Positions 19,071-27,378 of a stretch of DNA of 64,000 nucleotides are shown here, in pieces; position 1 is the first letter of the stretch; the number at the start of each line of letters is the position of its first letter. The stretch comes from an uncultured Lactobacillus sp. (GTDB lineage Bacteria > Bacillota > Bacilli > Lactobacillales > Lactobacillaceae): assembly GCA_937916845.1 (NCBI GenBank), contig CALFSK010000050.1, positions 12,312 to 76,311 on the forward strand, read 5' to 3'. The notes beneath the pieces were generated by a model. It saw only the letters and a program-made list of their open reading frames with translations, did not search any database and was not told the origin of the DNA. The position numbers and the translations under genes are program-made.

Positions 19071-19968
19071 GCAACGAATGCAGGACCAGCTTGCTGATTA
19101 CCTGCATTTTTTGCGTGTCGAGCGCGGCCTGGTAACGAATAGTATAAAAAGCTATTCGCAAGATTTAACGGAATTCAGTCAATATTTGATGACGCAAAAA
19201 ATCACTGATTATAATGATGTTGACCGCTACGTGTTGCTGAATTACTTGCAGTTTCTAGACGATGGGGGTAAATCACGGAATACGATCATCCACAGTGTCT
19301 CTAGTCTGCGTAAGTTTTTTCAGTATTTGGCGCAGTTACACCAGGTTGACAGTGATCCCATGATTAAGATCGATACGCCTAAGCGTGCCCAACATTTGCC
19401 ACAGGTGTTATCACCACATGAAGTGGAACGGTTGCTGGCTGTCCCTAAGTTGGATAAACCGTTGGGATTACGTGACCGGACGATCTTAGAAGTGATGTAC
19501 GCCACCGGGTTACGGGTCAGCGAGACAATTAACTTGAAACTTGACGATTTGCATTTAGACTTAGGACTGATTCAAACGATTGGGAAGGGCGACAAGGAAC
19601 GCATTATTCCGATTGGTGACGTTGCCATTGATTTTGTGGAGCAGTACTTGAAGACTGCTCGTCCGAAACTCGTCTCGCCTAAGCGTCGCAATACGTACTT
19701 GTTTCTAAATAATCACGGTGGGCAACTCACGCGGCAAGGCGTTTGGAAGAATTTAAAAGCGGAAGTTAAAGCCGCTGGAATTGAAAAGAACGTCACGCCC
19801 CATACGTTGCGCCACTCGTTTGCGACCCATATTTTGGAAAATGGTGCGGATCTACGGGTCGTCCAGGAACTTTTAGGACACGCGGATATTTCCACGACCC
19901 AGATCTACACGCACATTACGAAAAAACGACTTGCGGAAGTCTATAATAAATACCATCCGCGTGCTTAA
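19051..19968 (+). CDS. xerD: Site-specific tyrosine recombinase XerD
   Basis: 305 residues. With XerC it resolves chromosome dimers at dif. The N-terminal SAM-like core-binding domain covers ~10-95; the catalytic domain has the Arg in YATGLRVSE (~150), the Lys in the GKGDKERIIP hairpin (~175), HTLRHSFATHIL (His-x-x-Arg, ~250), a third His in LLGHAD (~273) and the nucleophile Tyr in STTQIYTH (~285). The start overlaps cvfB by 20 bp and the ribosome binding site (GGTGG) is modest; a second ATG at 19078 is possible. It sits directly before ribT-scpA-scpB, as in Bacillus. Confidence 0.94.
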   Translation: MSKPKIEQRMQDQLADYLHFLRVERGLVTNSIKSYSQDLTEFSQYLMTQKITDYNDVDRYVLLNYLQFLDDGGKSRNTIIHSVSSLRKFFQYLAQLHQVDSDPMIKIDTPKRAQHLPQVLSPHEVERLLAVPKLDKPLGLRDRTILEVMYATGLRVSETINLKLDDLHLDLGLIQTIGKGDKERIIPIGDVAIDFVEQYLKTARPKLVSPKRRNTYLFLNNHGGQLTRQGVWKNLKAEVKAAGIEKNVTPHTLRHSFATHILENGADLRVVQELLGHADISTTQIYTHITKKRLAEVYNKYHPRA

Positions 19969-19982
19969 TAAGGAGGTCCACG

Positions 19983-20366
19983 TTGCTAGTTAAATATCGA
20001 AAAGATTATGAGAAAGTAGCGATGGGATTGTTATCGTTTATTCCCGATTTCAAAGACCTAGCGCACTTACAGACCGAGATGCAGTGGTACCTTGCCACTG
20101 ACAACCATCAGCTATTGCTGTGGCGGCAAGCCGATGGTGACTTTAGCGGCATCATTGGCATCGAGGTTGGGCCTGACTTTGTCTTAGTTCACCATGATTC
20201 ACTGTCACCAGAAGAACGAACGGCCGACAATCAACAACAGATGTTGGATGAGCTAGCAGCGCTGTACCCGCATAAGCGGGTCATGGGAACCTTAGACATG
20301 GCGTCAATTATTGGCGAGTGGGAGCGAAATCGTGACAAACAATCAACAACAACCAATCACCATTAA
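19983..20366 (+). CDS. ribT: RibT-like GNAT-family protein
   Basis: 127 residues from a TTG start with AGGAGG 6 nt upstream. It resembles RibT, a GNAT-fold acetyltransferase-like protein of unclear substrate that in bacilli lies by riboflavin or scp genes. The visible parts are a short N-terminal helix region (MLVKYRKDYEKVAMGLLSFI) and a beta-rich centre (FSGIIGIEVGPDFVLVHHDS). The acetyl-CoA loop is not strongly conserved. It overlaps scpA by 35 bp, so translation is coupled. Confidence 0.78.
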   Translation: MLVKYRKDYEKVAMGLLSFIPDFKDLAHLQTEMQWYLATDNHQLLLWRQADGDFSGIIGIEVGPDFVLVHHDSLSPEERTADNQQQMLDELAALYPHKRVMGTLDMASIIGEWERNRDKQSTTTNHH

Positions 20367-21099
20367 AATTTCTGAATTTGAAGGTCCCCTTGATCTGCTG
20401 CTCCATTTGATTCGACAAAACAAAATGGATATTTATGATATTCCCATTGCGGACATTACCCAGCAGTACCTAGACTACTTGCATTCCATGCAGGCGTTAA
20501 AATTAGATATTGCGGGCGATTATCTGGTCATGGCAGCGACTTTGATGACGATTAAGAGTCGTTACTTATTACCGCAACCAGAGCCGGATGATGACGAAGA
20601 TGCCACTGAAGACGACCCTCGAGACTCGTTAGTGGCGGAACTGTTGGCTTACAAAGTTTATCAAGAAGCTGCTGGTGAACTGCGGGTCAAGGAACAGGCG
20701 CGTCATCAACATTTCACACGTGAAGCGATGCTAGTGCCCAGTGATTTGAGTGCACCTAAGCTCACGGCTGGAATTACGGTTGACGATCTGCAGGCTGCTT
20801 TTCGACAATTAGTTGATAAACGCCGTCGGGCACGACCACTAACTAAAACGGTCGTGGCTGAGAGTGTAAATATCTACGTTCGGATGACTCAAATCAAAAC
20901 GCAGTTGCAGCGTCACCATACGGGGATGGCATTTGCGGACCTATTCACGGTAACGGCGAGTGATGAAATGTTGGTGACAACTTTCATGGCCGTCCTTGAA
21001 TTAACGAAACAAGCGCAGATCAAACTAACGCAGCGTGATCAATTGGGACCGATTCATTTAACTTTAAGGCGGGAAGAACAACAGCATGACGAACATTGA
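20332..21099 (+). CDS. scpA: Segregation and condensation protein A
   Basis: 255 residues from the GTG at 20332, chosen for GGGAG 8 nt upstream; the frame continues to a TTG at 20311 that lacks support. ScpA is the kleisin bridging SMC heads in the condensin complex. The signature [20 protein letters not shown] lies near residues 13-32, with an acidic linker (~85-100) and a C-terminal winged helix binding SMC. It overlaps scpB by 14 bp. Confidence 0.95.
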   Translation: MTNNQQQPITIKISEFEGPLDLLLHLIRQNKMDIYDIPIADITQQYLDYLHSMQALKLDIAGDYLVMAATLMTIKSRYLLPQPEPDDDEDATEDDPRDSLVAELLAYKVYQEAAGELRVKEQARHQHFTREAMLVPSDLSAPKLTAGITVDDLQAAFRQLVDKRRRARPLTKTVVAESVNIYVRMTQIKTQLQRHHTGMAFADLFTVTASDEMLVTTFMAVLELTKQAQIKLTQRDQLGPIHLTLRREEQQHDEH

Positions 21100-21694
21100 A
21101 CAAATTGAAGGGCTACTGTTTGTAGCCGGTGATGAAGGAATCACCGTGGCGGAAATTGAACACGCTACGAGTTTTGCTAAGCCGGCCATCACCACGATGT
21201 TGACCAATCTAGCGACCAAGTATGACCAGGACCCCGACTCAGCACTGATGGTGCTGTCGACTGAGAATACTTACCGTTTGGCAACGAAGGCCGCGGTTGC
21301 ACCAGTATTGAAACGGTACTTTGAAGCGCCATTATCGACGAGCTTGTCGCAGGCGTCACTGGAAGTACTTGCAATTATTGCGTACCGGCAACCACTGACC
21401 CGGATTGAAATTGATGAGATTCGGGGGGTTCAAAGTGGCTCAACGATTCAGAAGCTCGTTTTACGACAGCTAGTGACTGAAACGGGACGCTTAAGCGAAC
21501 CCGGGCGACCAATTTTGTACGGGACGACTGAATTATTTTTGGACTACTTTGGCTTAAAGACACTAGACGACTTACCTACAATTGATCTGGACGCATTGAG
21601 CGATGCTGAAAATCCAGCACCGGAAACGGACCTATTTCTCAATGCGTTTCAAGATAAATTGCAGGGTGACGACCAAGATCGAGAGGAAAACTAA
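21086..21694 (+). CDS. scpB: Segregation and condensation protein B
   Basis: 202 residues. The MukE-like partner that dimerises through tandem winged helices and binds ScpA. Recognisable segments are [18 protein letters not shown] at the start, [20 protein letters not shown] (~residues 90-109) and the GRPILYGTT strand (~145). The acidic C-terminal tail is typical. Stop and rluB start share one base (TAATG type), a tight translational junction. Confidence 0.95.
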   Translation: MTNIEQIEGLLFVAGDEGITVAEIEHATSFAKPAITTMLTNLATKYDQDPDSALMVLSTENTYRLATKAAVAPVLKRYFEAPLSTSLSQASLEVLAIIAYRQPLTRIEIDEIRGVQSGSTIQKLVLRQLVTETGRLSEPGRPILYGTTELFLDYFGLKTLDDLPTIDLDALSDAENPAPETDLFLNAFQDKLQGDDQDREEN

Positions 21695-22410
21695 TGGCAG
21701 AACGTTTACAAAAAGTAATGGCGGAAGCGGGTGTTGCTTCCCGACGTAAATCCGAAGTGTTGATCACTTCCGGATACGTCAAAGTTAATGGCAAGACTGT
21801 GACCACGCTTGGGGTTAAAGTGGAACCAAGTGACCACGTTGAAGTGAAGGGGCTTCCGTTGAACGCGGAAAGCCTAGTCTATTATTTGTTTTACAAGCCA
21901 CGCGGAGTCGTTACGACTGTCCACGATGAAAAGGGCCGTAAAACGGTCATGGACTTCTTTAAGGACGTCCCTGAACGGATCTATCCGGTGGGCCGTTTAG
22001 ACTACGACACGTCGGGTTTATTGATTATGACTAATGATGGTGACTTGGCTAACCGTTTGACCCACCCTAAGTACGAAGTTAAAAAGACGTACTTGGCAAA
22101 AGTCGAAGGGGTCCCAACGAACGCCGACTTAAAACAACTCCGGTTAGGTGTTGAAATTGAGGGTCGGACGACCGCCCCAGCGAAATCTAACTTGTTAGAT
22201 AGCGATCATAAAAAAAATAATGCTTTAGTCCAATTGACGATTCACGAAGGCCATAATCACCAAGTGAAGAATATGTTGGCTGCAATCGGACACCCCGTAA
22301 CGAAGCTAAAGCGCGAGCGCTATGGTGTTCTAGATTTGCAGAGTTTGCAACCGGGTGAGTACCGGAAATTAAAGCCAATTGAAATTAGTAAGTTAAAAGG
22401 CGAAAGATAG
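21694..22410 (+). CDS. rluB: 23S rRNA pseudouridine synthase, RluB type
   Basis: 238 residues. It converts a uridine of 23S rRNA helix 89-93 to pseudouridine. The N-terminal S4 RNA-binding domain ([20 protein letters not shown]) covers ~1-60; the catalytic Asp is in PVGRLDYDTSGLLIMTNDG (~residue 103). The RsuA-family C-terminal KRERYGVLDL motif is present. It is the last gene of the operon starting at the DUF441 gene; scpA-scpB-rluB is a conserved string. Confidence 0.95.
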   Translation: MAERLQKVMAEAGVASRRKSEVLITSGYVKVNGKTVTTLGVKVEPSDHVEVKGLPLNAESLVYYLFYKPRGVVTTVHDEKGRKTVMDFFKDVPERIYPVGRLDYDTSGLLIMTNDGDLANRLTHPKYEVKKTYLAKVEGVPTNADLKQLRLGVEIEGRTTAPAKSNLLDSDHKKNNALVQLTIHEGHNHQVKNMLAAIGHPVTKLKRERYGVLDLQSLQPGEYRKLKPIEISKLKGER

Positions 22411-22413
22411 CGC

Positions 22414-22442
22414 TTGCATTTTAATAACATTGCGCTTAGAAT
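22414..22442 (+). promoter_or_regulatory. Promoter of the FMN riboswitch-ribU unit
   Basis: TTGCAT (22414-22419), a 17-bp spacer and TAGAAT (22437-22442), just upstream of the aptamer. Confidence 0.7.
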
Positions 22443-22469
22443 ATAAATGTAAAAATAAATATTTGGTTC

Positions 22470-22584
22470 ATCTTCAGGGCAGGGTGTAATTCCCGACCGG
22501 CGGTAAAAACCCGCGACCTATGCAGTGGCATAGTGATTTGGTGCAATTCCAAAGTCGACAGTTAAAGTCTGGTATAAAGAAGAT
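22470..22584 (+). ncRNA. FMN riboswitch (RFN element)
   Basis: All conserved blocks of the RFN aptamer are present in order: ATCTTCAGGGCAGGGTG, AATTCCCGACCGGCGGTAAA, CCCGCGA, a variable hairpin (TATGCAGTGGCATA), GATTTGGTGCAATTCC, GTCGACAGTTAAAGTCTGG and the closing AGAAGAT pairing with ATCTTC. Flavin mononucleotide binding should favour the downstream terminator. It controls the riboflavin importer gene ribU. Confidence 0.96.
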
Positions 22585-22588
22585 CGAG

Positions 22589-22660
22589 CTTATTTGCCAT
22601 AAACTTGCAAGTAAGACCGCCCGGATGACAGTAAATGTTATTCGTGCGGTCTTTTTACTT
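22589..22660 (+). terminator. Riboswitch expression platform: antiterminator and terminator
   Basis: The terminator pairs AAGACCGC (22613-22620) with GCGGTCTT (22646-22653), with an inner CGGATGAC/GTTATTCG stem using G-U pairs, followed by a U-rich TTTTACTT. CTTATTTGC (22589-22597) can instead pair with GCAAGTAAG (22607-22615), which invades the terminator 5' arm and is a candidate antiterminator. Pairing was worked out by eye. Confidence 0.8.
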
Positions 22661-22709
22661 AGGTATGACAATGGGGTTCAATTGAAGATGACCCATAGGA
22701 GGGTGCGTT

Positions 22710-23294
22710 ATGGAACAAACGACGTTACGCCGACTAGTGGGCATTGCCTTACTCGGCGCGTGTGCATATGTATTGATGTTACTGGAGTTTCCGATTCTTC
22801 CCGCGGCAACGTGGATGAAGATTGATTTCTCGGATATTCCGATTTTGATTGGGCTACTGCTTTACGGGGTCGGTGGTGCGTTCACCATCACGGTGCTAAA
22901 GTTAGTGATTCATTCTGCGACGATGGGGTTTGCCATTTATGATCTAATCGGCTCATTAGCAAGCTTTTTAGGCTCTGCTAGCTTGATTATTGTCTTTGCG
23001 GTCGTTTTGCGCTACTACAAAGGCAACCCTAAGTACCGGCTACCATTGGCGGTGGGGATAGCAACGATTGTTTTGACCGTGGTCGAGTCGACGGCGAACT
23101 TAACGTTTGTATTGCCGTTTTATTTACAGGTCATGGGCTTCAATCTCCAATTATCATTAAGTAAGTTTGTGTTGTTTGTGGTGGTACCGTTCAACTTGAT
23201 CAAGGGTGTCCTGGTTGGGACGGTCTTCGGACTGGTTTACCAACGGTTGGCCAAGTGGCTTGGCAATCATAATCAATTAACAAGTAGGGTTTAA
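22710..23294 (+). CDS. ribU: Riboflavin ECF transporter substrate-binding subunit RibU
   Basis: 194 residues, with six membrane segments expected. RibU is the S component that binds riboflavin and docks on the shared EcfA-A'-T module. Visible features: RRLVGIALLGACAYVLMLLE first helix, the loop FPILPAATWMKIDFSDIPIL typical of RibU (~residues 30-49), and the C-terminal FNLIKGVLVGTVFGLVYQRL. GGAGG precedes the ATG by 6 nt. The FMN riboswitch upstream confirms the substrate. Confidence 0.96.
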   Translation: MEQTTLRRLVGIALLGACAYVLMLLEFPILPAATWMKIDFSDIPILIGLLLYGVGGAFTITVLKLVIHSATMGFAIYDLIGSLASFLGSASLIIVFAVVLRYYKGNPKYRLPLAVGIATIVLTVVESTANLTFVLPFYLQVMGFNLQLSLSKFVLFVVVPFNLIKGVLVGTVFGLVYQRLAKWLGNHNQLTSRV

Positions 23295-23316
23295 TTAATC
23301 AAAAAAAGTTAATGCG

Positions 23317-23364
23317 AGTGCCCACTTTTCACGGAGTTAACGTTGAGGAGTGGGTACTTTTTTT
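23317..23364 (+). terminator. Terminator after ribU
   Basis: AGTGCCCAC (23317-23325) pairs with GTGGGTACT (23350-23358, one G-T pair), followed by a run of T. Confidence 0.75.
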
Positions 23365-23426
23365 GTGGTGATTGGTTCATTGTGACGGGGCGTGCTATGC
23401 TATTAGAATTGAGAGGAGGCGTCGGT

Positions 23427-24467
23427 GTGTTTTCAGACTATGTCTTATTTTTATTTGCGACCCAACCACGACGGGCCAAAGGGATTTTTAACGTACTCCG
23501 GGGACGCCGAACCGTGTCGACATTGTTTGCTGGACTGACGTACGGTTGCTTAGACCAGCTAGACAGTTGGCACGGGGTACCGCTGGAAAAATTTGTGGCA
23601 ACGGCGGCGCAACTACAAAGTACTGGGGACCTCGTTAGTCCGACGCCAGGATACTACCAGTTAACCGCACAGGGTGTGACTCGGCAAAAAAAACAGCGGG
23701 CATTACGTTACCAGCCCGTTGCCTTGCACGGTTTTCAAACAACGGACGTCCGTCGTTTTGCAGCCCTAAGTCAATTAGCGCTACAGGTCGCATCTGAAGC
23801 GGCTCACCGCGAGAATCGTTACTATCCGGTGACGACTGACCCGGGTGTTCAAGCCATCGTCAAGGCGTGGTTTCGGCGCTTTCACAGTCCCACGTTGGGG
23901 CGGACTATTTTCGATGGGTTACAAGCCTTTTTGATGAGCTTACCCGATGAATTAGCCCAGATCTTTGTTCAGAGTCTGACCGGCTACCAGTTTCCCGGGC
24001 AAACAGATGCCCAACTGGCAACTACTTTCAAGCGGTCGCCAGTTGAAATGTTGGTCATCCGCAAAGACTTGATGTGTCGCTGGGTCATCTGGCTGAGCCA
24101 GCACCAAACAGACCCCCTGTGGGCGCTCCTAGCCCCCTTAGTGAAAGCTTCACCAGTTAGCAGTAGCGCCCAGCGGACCTTCCAGGACTTCTTACAAGTT
24201 GATGATTTGGAAATGATTTCTAAACGACGCCATCTGAAACTCAGTACGGTCCGTGAACACTTACTGGAAGTCGCCATTTTAACGCCGGACTTCCCCTTTG
24301 AACGGTTGCTGACAAAAACGGTCAGTCAGCAATTAACGACGATTTTTGCGGATCAGCCCGAATTAACGACTTGGCAGTTCGCACAGGTTCAAACCGTGAT
24401 GCCGCAATTGGACTTTTTCTATTTCCGGCTCTTTCAGATTATGAGGTGTCAACATGAACGAGGATGA
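23427..24467 (+). CDS. YpbB-like helix-turn-helix protein
   Basis: 346 residues from the GTG at 23427, which is preceded by GAGAGGAGG; the frame extends 28 codons further upstream into the ribU terminator, which cannot be coding. Similar genes (ypbB in Bacillus) sit directly before recQ. The C-terminal third holds a helix-turn-helix of the type often fused to RecQ (ISKRRHLKLSTVREHLLEVA, ~residues 263-282). The N-terminal part is helical and unrecognised. It overlaps recQ by 14 bp; a role in helicase function is inferred from context only. Confidence 0.8.
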   Translation: MFSDYVLFLFATQPRRAKGIFNVLRGRRTVSTLFAGLTYGCLDQLDSWHGVPLEKFVATAAQLQSTGDLVSPTPGYYQLTAQGVTRQKKQRALRYQPVALHGFQTTDVRRFAALSQLALQVASEAAHRENRYYPVTTDPGVQAIVKAWFRRFHSPTLGRTIFDGLQAFLMSLPDELAQIFVQSLTGYQFPGQTDAQLATTFKRSPVEMLVIRKDLMCRWVIWLSQHQTDPLWALLAPLVKASPVSSSAQRTFQDFLQVDDLEMISKRRHLKLSTVREHLLEVAILTPDFPFERLLTKTVSQQLTTIFADQPELTTWQFAQVQTVMPQLDFFYFRLFQIMRCQHERG

Positions 24468-25893
24468 ATTACACGACTTACTAAAACAAAAGTACGGGTT
24501 TGATCACTTTCGTGCGGGCCAATTGGAAGTTATTCAGCAATTATTGGCCGGTCAAGACGTGCTGGCCGTTTTACCGACTGGAACGGGGAAATCGTTGATT
24601 TACCAACTAGTCGGGAGCGTGGTACCCGGATTAGTCGTCGTTGTTTCACCCTTGATTTCGTTGATGCAAGACCAAGTTGCGCGGTTGAATTATCAGGGTG
24701 AAAAGCGGGTGGCTGCGTTGACGTCCCAACTAGACTTTGGGGCGCGGCAGCACTTACTGAATCACCTCCAAGCCGTTAAATATTTATTTATCTCACCCGA
24801 AATGTTGAGCCAAGATGCCGTGATGGCCGCGTTAAAAACGGTTCCGTTAGCGTTATTTGTCGTGGACGAAGCGCACTGTATCTCAACGTGGGGCTCTGAT
24901 TTTCGTCCGGATTACCGGTCATTAGGGGCGTTACGTGCCGATTTAGGACAGCCGCGGACATTAATGCTCACAGCAACGGCGACCAAGCGCGTTCGTCAAG
25001 ACATTCTTCGGCAATTGCGAGTGCCTAACGCGCACCAAATTTTGCATTCAGTCAACCGACCCAACATTTATTTAGCGGTTGCCAATCTCAGTGATGAGGC
25101 GGCTAAACGTGTTCGGCTGCAGCAATTAGTGACCACGGTTGCGGGGCCGGCCATCGTCTATTTCAGTTCCAAACGGCAAACGGACTTGATTGCGGAGTGG
25201 CTGCGCGACCAGACCGGTTTGCGGGTTGCGGCGTACCATGCCGGGTTGTCAGCGGAGGACCGGTTCAAAATTCAGCAGCAGTTTATGGCTGGTGATTTAG
25301 ACGTGATCTGCGCGACATCGGCTTTCGGTATGGGAATCAATAAAGCGGACATTCGCATGGTGATCCATTACCATCTACCTACCACGTTAGCGGATTATGT
25401 TCAAGAAATTGGTCGTGCTGGTCGTGATGGGCAACCATCATTAGCGGTGATTTTATACGTTCCGGGGGATGAAGCCCTTGTCCGTAATTTAAATGAACTA
25501 ACCGCGGCAACGCCTAACGAAATTGAACAAGATTACCAACGCTTTATCCGCCGACAGGAACCGACAGATGAAGTGAGTCAGGTGTTACAATATTACTGGC
25601 AACACCAGGCGACGGTTGCTGAAGTGACGGCGTTATTTGCCACCCGGACCGAAGCCAAGGAGCGGGAACTGCGAGAATTGTTGAAGTACGTTACGAGCAC
25701 CACTTGTCGGCGTGCGGTCATGCTGAATTACTTTGATGAAGAAGCGCCGGCCCACGATGACGGTTGTTGTCAGCTAGACGGGGAAGCACTCCCACTGGAA
25801 ACACTGGGGTTGATTCGAACGGTAACGACTGTAACCTCACAAGCATCGGACTGGGAAAAAGCCTTAACCCGGCTGTTTTTACCAAATTCTTAA
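24454..25893 (+). CDS. recQ: ATP-dependent DNA helicase RecQ (short form)
   Basis: 479 residues, shorter than the ~600 of full RecQ. The helicase core has VLPTGTGKSLIYQL (Walker A, ~35), VVDEAHCISTWG (DEAH box, ~137), LTATATKRVRQDI (motif III) and QEIGRAGRDGQP (motif VI, ~325). A partial zinc-binding region with Cys in TSTTCRRAVMLNYF and DDGCC follows; the HRDC domain is absent, as in Firmicutes RecS-type proteins. With the upstream HTH partner it may reconstitute the missing C-terminal function (inference). Confidence 0.94.
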   Translation: MNEDELHDLLKQKYGFDHFRAGQLEVIQQLLAGQDVLAVLPTGTGKSLIYQLVGSVVPGLVVVVSPLISLMQDQVARLNYQGEKRVAALTSQLDFGARQHLLNHLQAVKYLFISPEMLSQDAVMAALKTVPLALFVVDEAHCISTWGSDFRPDYRSLGALRADLGQPRTLMLTATATKRVRQDILRQLRVPNAHQILHSVNRPNIYLAVANLSDEAAKRVRLQQLVTTVAGPAIVYFSSKRQTDLIAEWLRDQTGLRVAAYHAGLSAEDRFKIQQQFMAGDLDVICATSAFGMGINKADIRMVIHYHLPTTLADYVQEIGRAGRDGQPSLAVILYVPGDEALVRNLNELTAATPNEIEQDYQRFIRRQEPTDEVSQVLQYYWQHQATVAEVTALFATRTEAKERELRELLKYVTSTTCRRAVMLNYFDEEAPAHDDGCCQLDGEALPLETLGLIRTVTTVTSQASDWEKALTRLFLPNS

Positions 25894-25954
25894 AGAAATC
25901 GATTAAGGGTTATGTTACAATATTGGTTGAAAGTTTTTTGAGGAGGAACACCCT

Positions 25955-26572
25955 ATGAGTCAAAAAAATGATAATGATAAGCCTCAGGCAGATAAGCCCT
26001 GGGATAAAACTTTTGAAGACGATCGGGATGACTCGGGCAATTTATCGCGAACTCAAAAACGCAAGCAAGATAGTAGTAATTCAACGTTAACCACCATTCT
26101 AGTGGTTTTAATTTTGTTGCTCGCCTTAGCACCAATTGGTTATTTTTTGGTGAAGAAAAATTCGCTCAATAATCCGCAACAGACCGAACAAGTTGCTAGT
26201 TCTAGTTCGAAGAAATCTTCGACAAAAGTCGCTGATAAATCGAGTGCCACTAGTAAAAAGAGTGCCTCCGAAGCGGCAGCTAAGAAAAAGGCTGCTGCTA
26301 AGAGTAGTAGCGTCGCCCTAGCGAGTTCCAAAGCCGCTAGTAGCAAGGCCGCTGCTAAATCCGACTCTGAAGATTCTGCGAGTACTAAGAGTAGTTCCAG
26401 TGCAAGCAGCAGCAGTTCTTCAGCAGGCGGTAAGTACGTCACGGTAGAAGCTGGTCAAGGTGTCTACCGGGTCGCGACGAATGCGGGGATTTCCGTGGAT
26501 AAGTTACTTGAATTAAATGGCTTATCCTCAGGAGCCACCATTTCGGCGGGCCAACGGTTACGTGTCCGTTAA
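25955..26572 (+). CDS. LysM-domain membrane-anchored protein with low-complexity linker
   Basis: 205 residues. A charged cytoplasmic N-terminus (~1-45) is followed by one membrane helix (LTTILVVLILLLALAPIGYF, ~45-64), then ~90 residues of almost pure Ser/Ala/Lys low complexity, and a C-terminal LysM motif (~160-205) with YRVATNAGISVDKLLELNGL. The topology is type II, with LysM outside to bind peptidoglycan glycan strands. Similar proteins sit before cmk in many lactobacilli; function unknown. AGGAGG is 8 nt before the ATG. Confidence 0.9.
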   Translation: MSQKNDNDKPQADKPWDKTFEDDRDDSGNLSRTQKRKQDSSNSTLTTILVVLILLLALAPIGYFLVKKNSLNNPQQTEQVASSSSKKSSTKVADKSSATSKKSASEAAAKKKAAAKSSSVALASSKAASSKAAAKSDSEDSASTKSSSSASSSSSSAGGKYVTVEAGQGVYRVATNAGISVDKLLELNGLSSGATISAGQRLRVR

Positions 26573-26605
26573 AAGCACGAATTTTGGATAGTGAGGGTAT
26601 AGTTA

Positions 26606-27289
26606 ATGGCTGAACAAGCACTTCAAGTAGCCATCGATGGGCCAGCTTCGGCTGGTAAAAGTACCGTGGCCAAGCTGGTTGCCAAACGGTTTGGCTATAT
26701 TTATGTCGACACCGGTGCAATGTACCGGGCCGTGACGCTGTGGGCGATGCAACACGATGTCAGCCTGACAGACGAAGCGGCTGTCATTGCGTCGATGCAA
26801 TCGTTAAAGATTAGCTTTAAGCCGGGCGAACCTGATCAGTTAGTTTTTGCTAACGCACAGGATATCACCCAAGCGATTCGACAACCGGACGTGACGAATA
26901 ACGTGTCAACGATTGCCGCATTGCCAAAGGTACGGACTATTTTGACGGATCAGCAACGGGAAATGGCTGATGCAGGCGGCATCGTGATGGACGGTCGTGA
27001 CATTGGCACGACAGTACTGCCACACGCTGAAGTCAAAATTTTCTTGGTGGCTTCTGCAGCGGAGCGTGCAAAACGCCGGTACGCAGAAAACATCAAAAAA
27101 GGAATTGAAACACCCTTAGCCCAATTACAGGCTGAAATTGAATTACGGGACCATAAAGACTCGACCCGTAAGGTTTCACCATTGACGCAGGCGGCCGATG
27201 CCGTACTGGTCGATACAACACCAATGTCCATCGAAGAAGTGGTCACAACGATCGCTGAAATTATAAAAAAACAAAGTTCGACAATCTAA
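26606..27289 (+). CDS. cmk: Cytidylate kinase
   Basis: 227 residues. It phosphorylates CMP and dCMP with ATP. The P-loop IDGPASAGKSTVAKLVAKRF is at residues ~9-28, the CMP-binding DTGAMYRAVTLWA at ~36-48, and MDGRDIGTTVLPHAEVKIFL at ~130-149. The start ATG has GTGAGGG upstream, 11 nt away. cmk followed by rpsA and der is a conserved Firmicutes order. Confidence 0.97.
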   Translation: MAEQALQVAIDGPASAGKSTVAKLVAKRFGYIYVDTGAMYRAVTLWAMQHDVSLTDEAAVIASMQSLKISFKPGEPDQLVFANAQDITQAIRQPDVTNNVSTIAALPKVRTILTDQQREMADAGGIVMDGRDIGTTVLPHAEVKIFLVASAAERAKRRYAENIKKGIETPLAQLQAEIELRDHKDSTRKVSPLTQAADAVLVDTTPMSIEEVVTTIAEIIKKQSSTI

Positions 27290-27378
27290 TTGCATTAAGT
27301 TAATGCTTTTAGCTGGCTTTTCATTGCTTTTTCGGCTATGATATAGGTTAGAGTTATTGTTGACAGGAGGAAATTTGC

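Noticed and set aside
26140..26442. Leu-rich frame on the minus strand opposite the LysM gene
   Set aside because: It is the complement of the Ser/Ala/Lys low-complexity linker and has no ribosome binding site.
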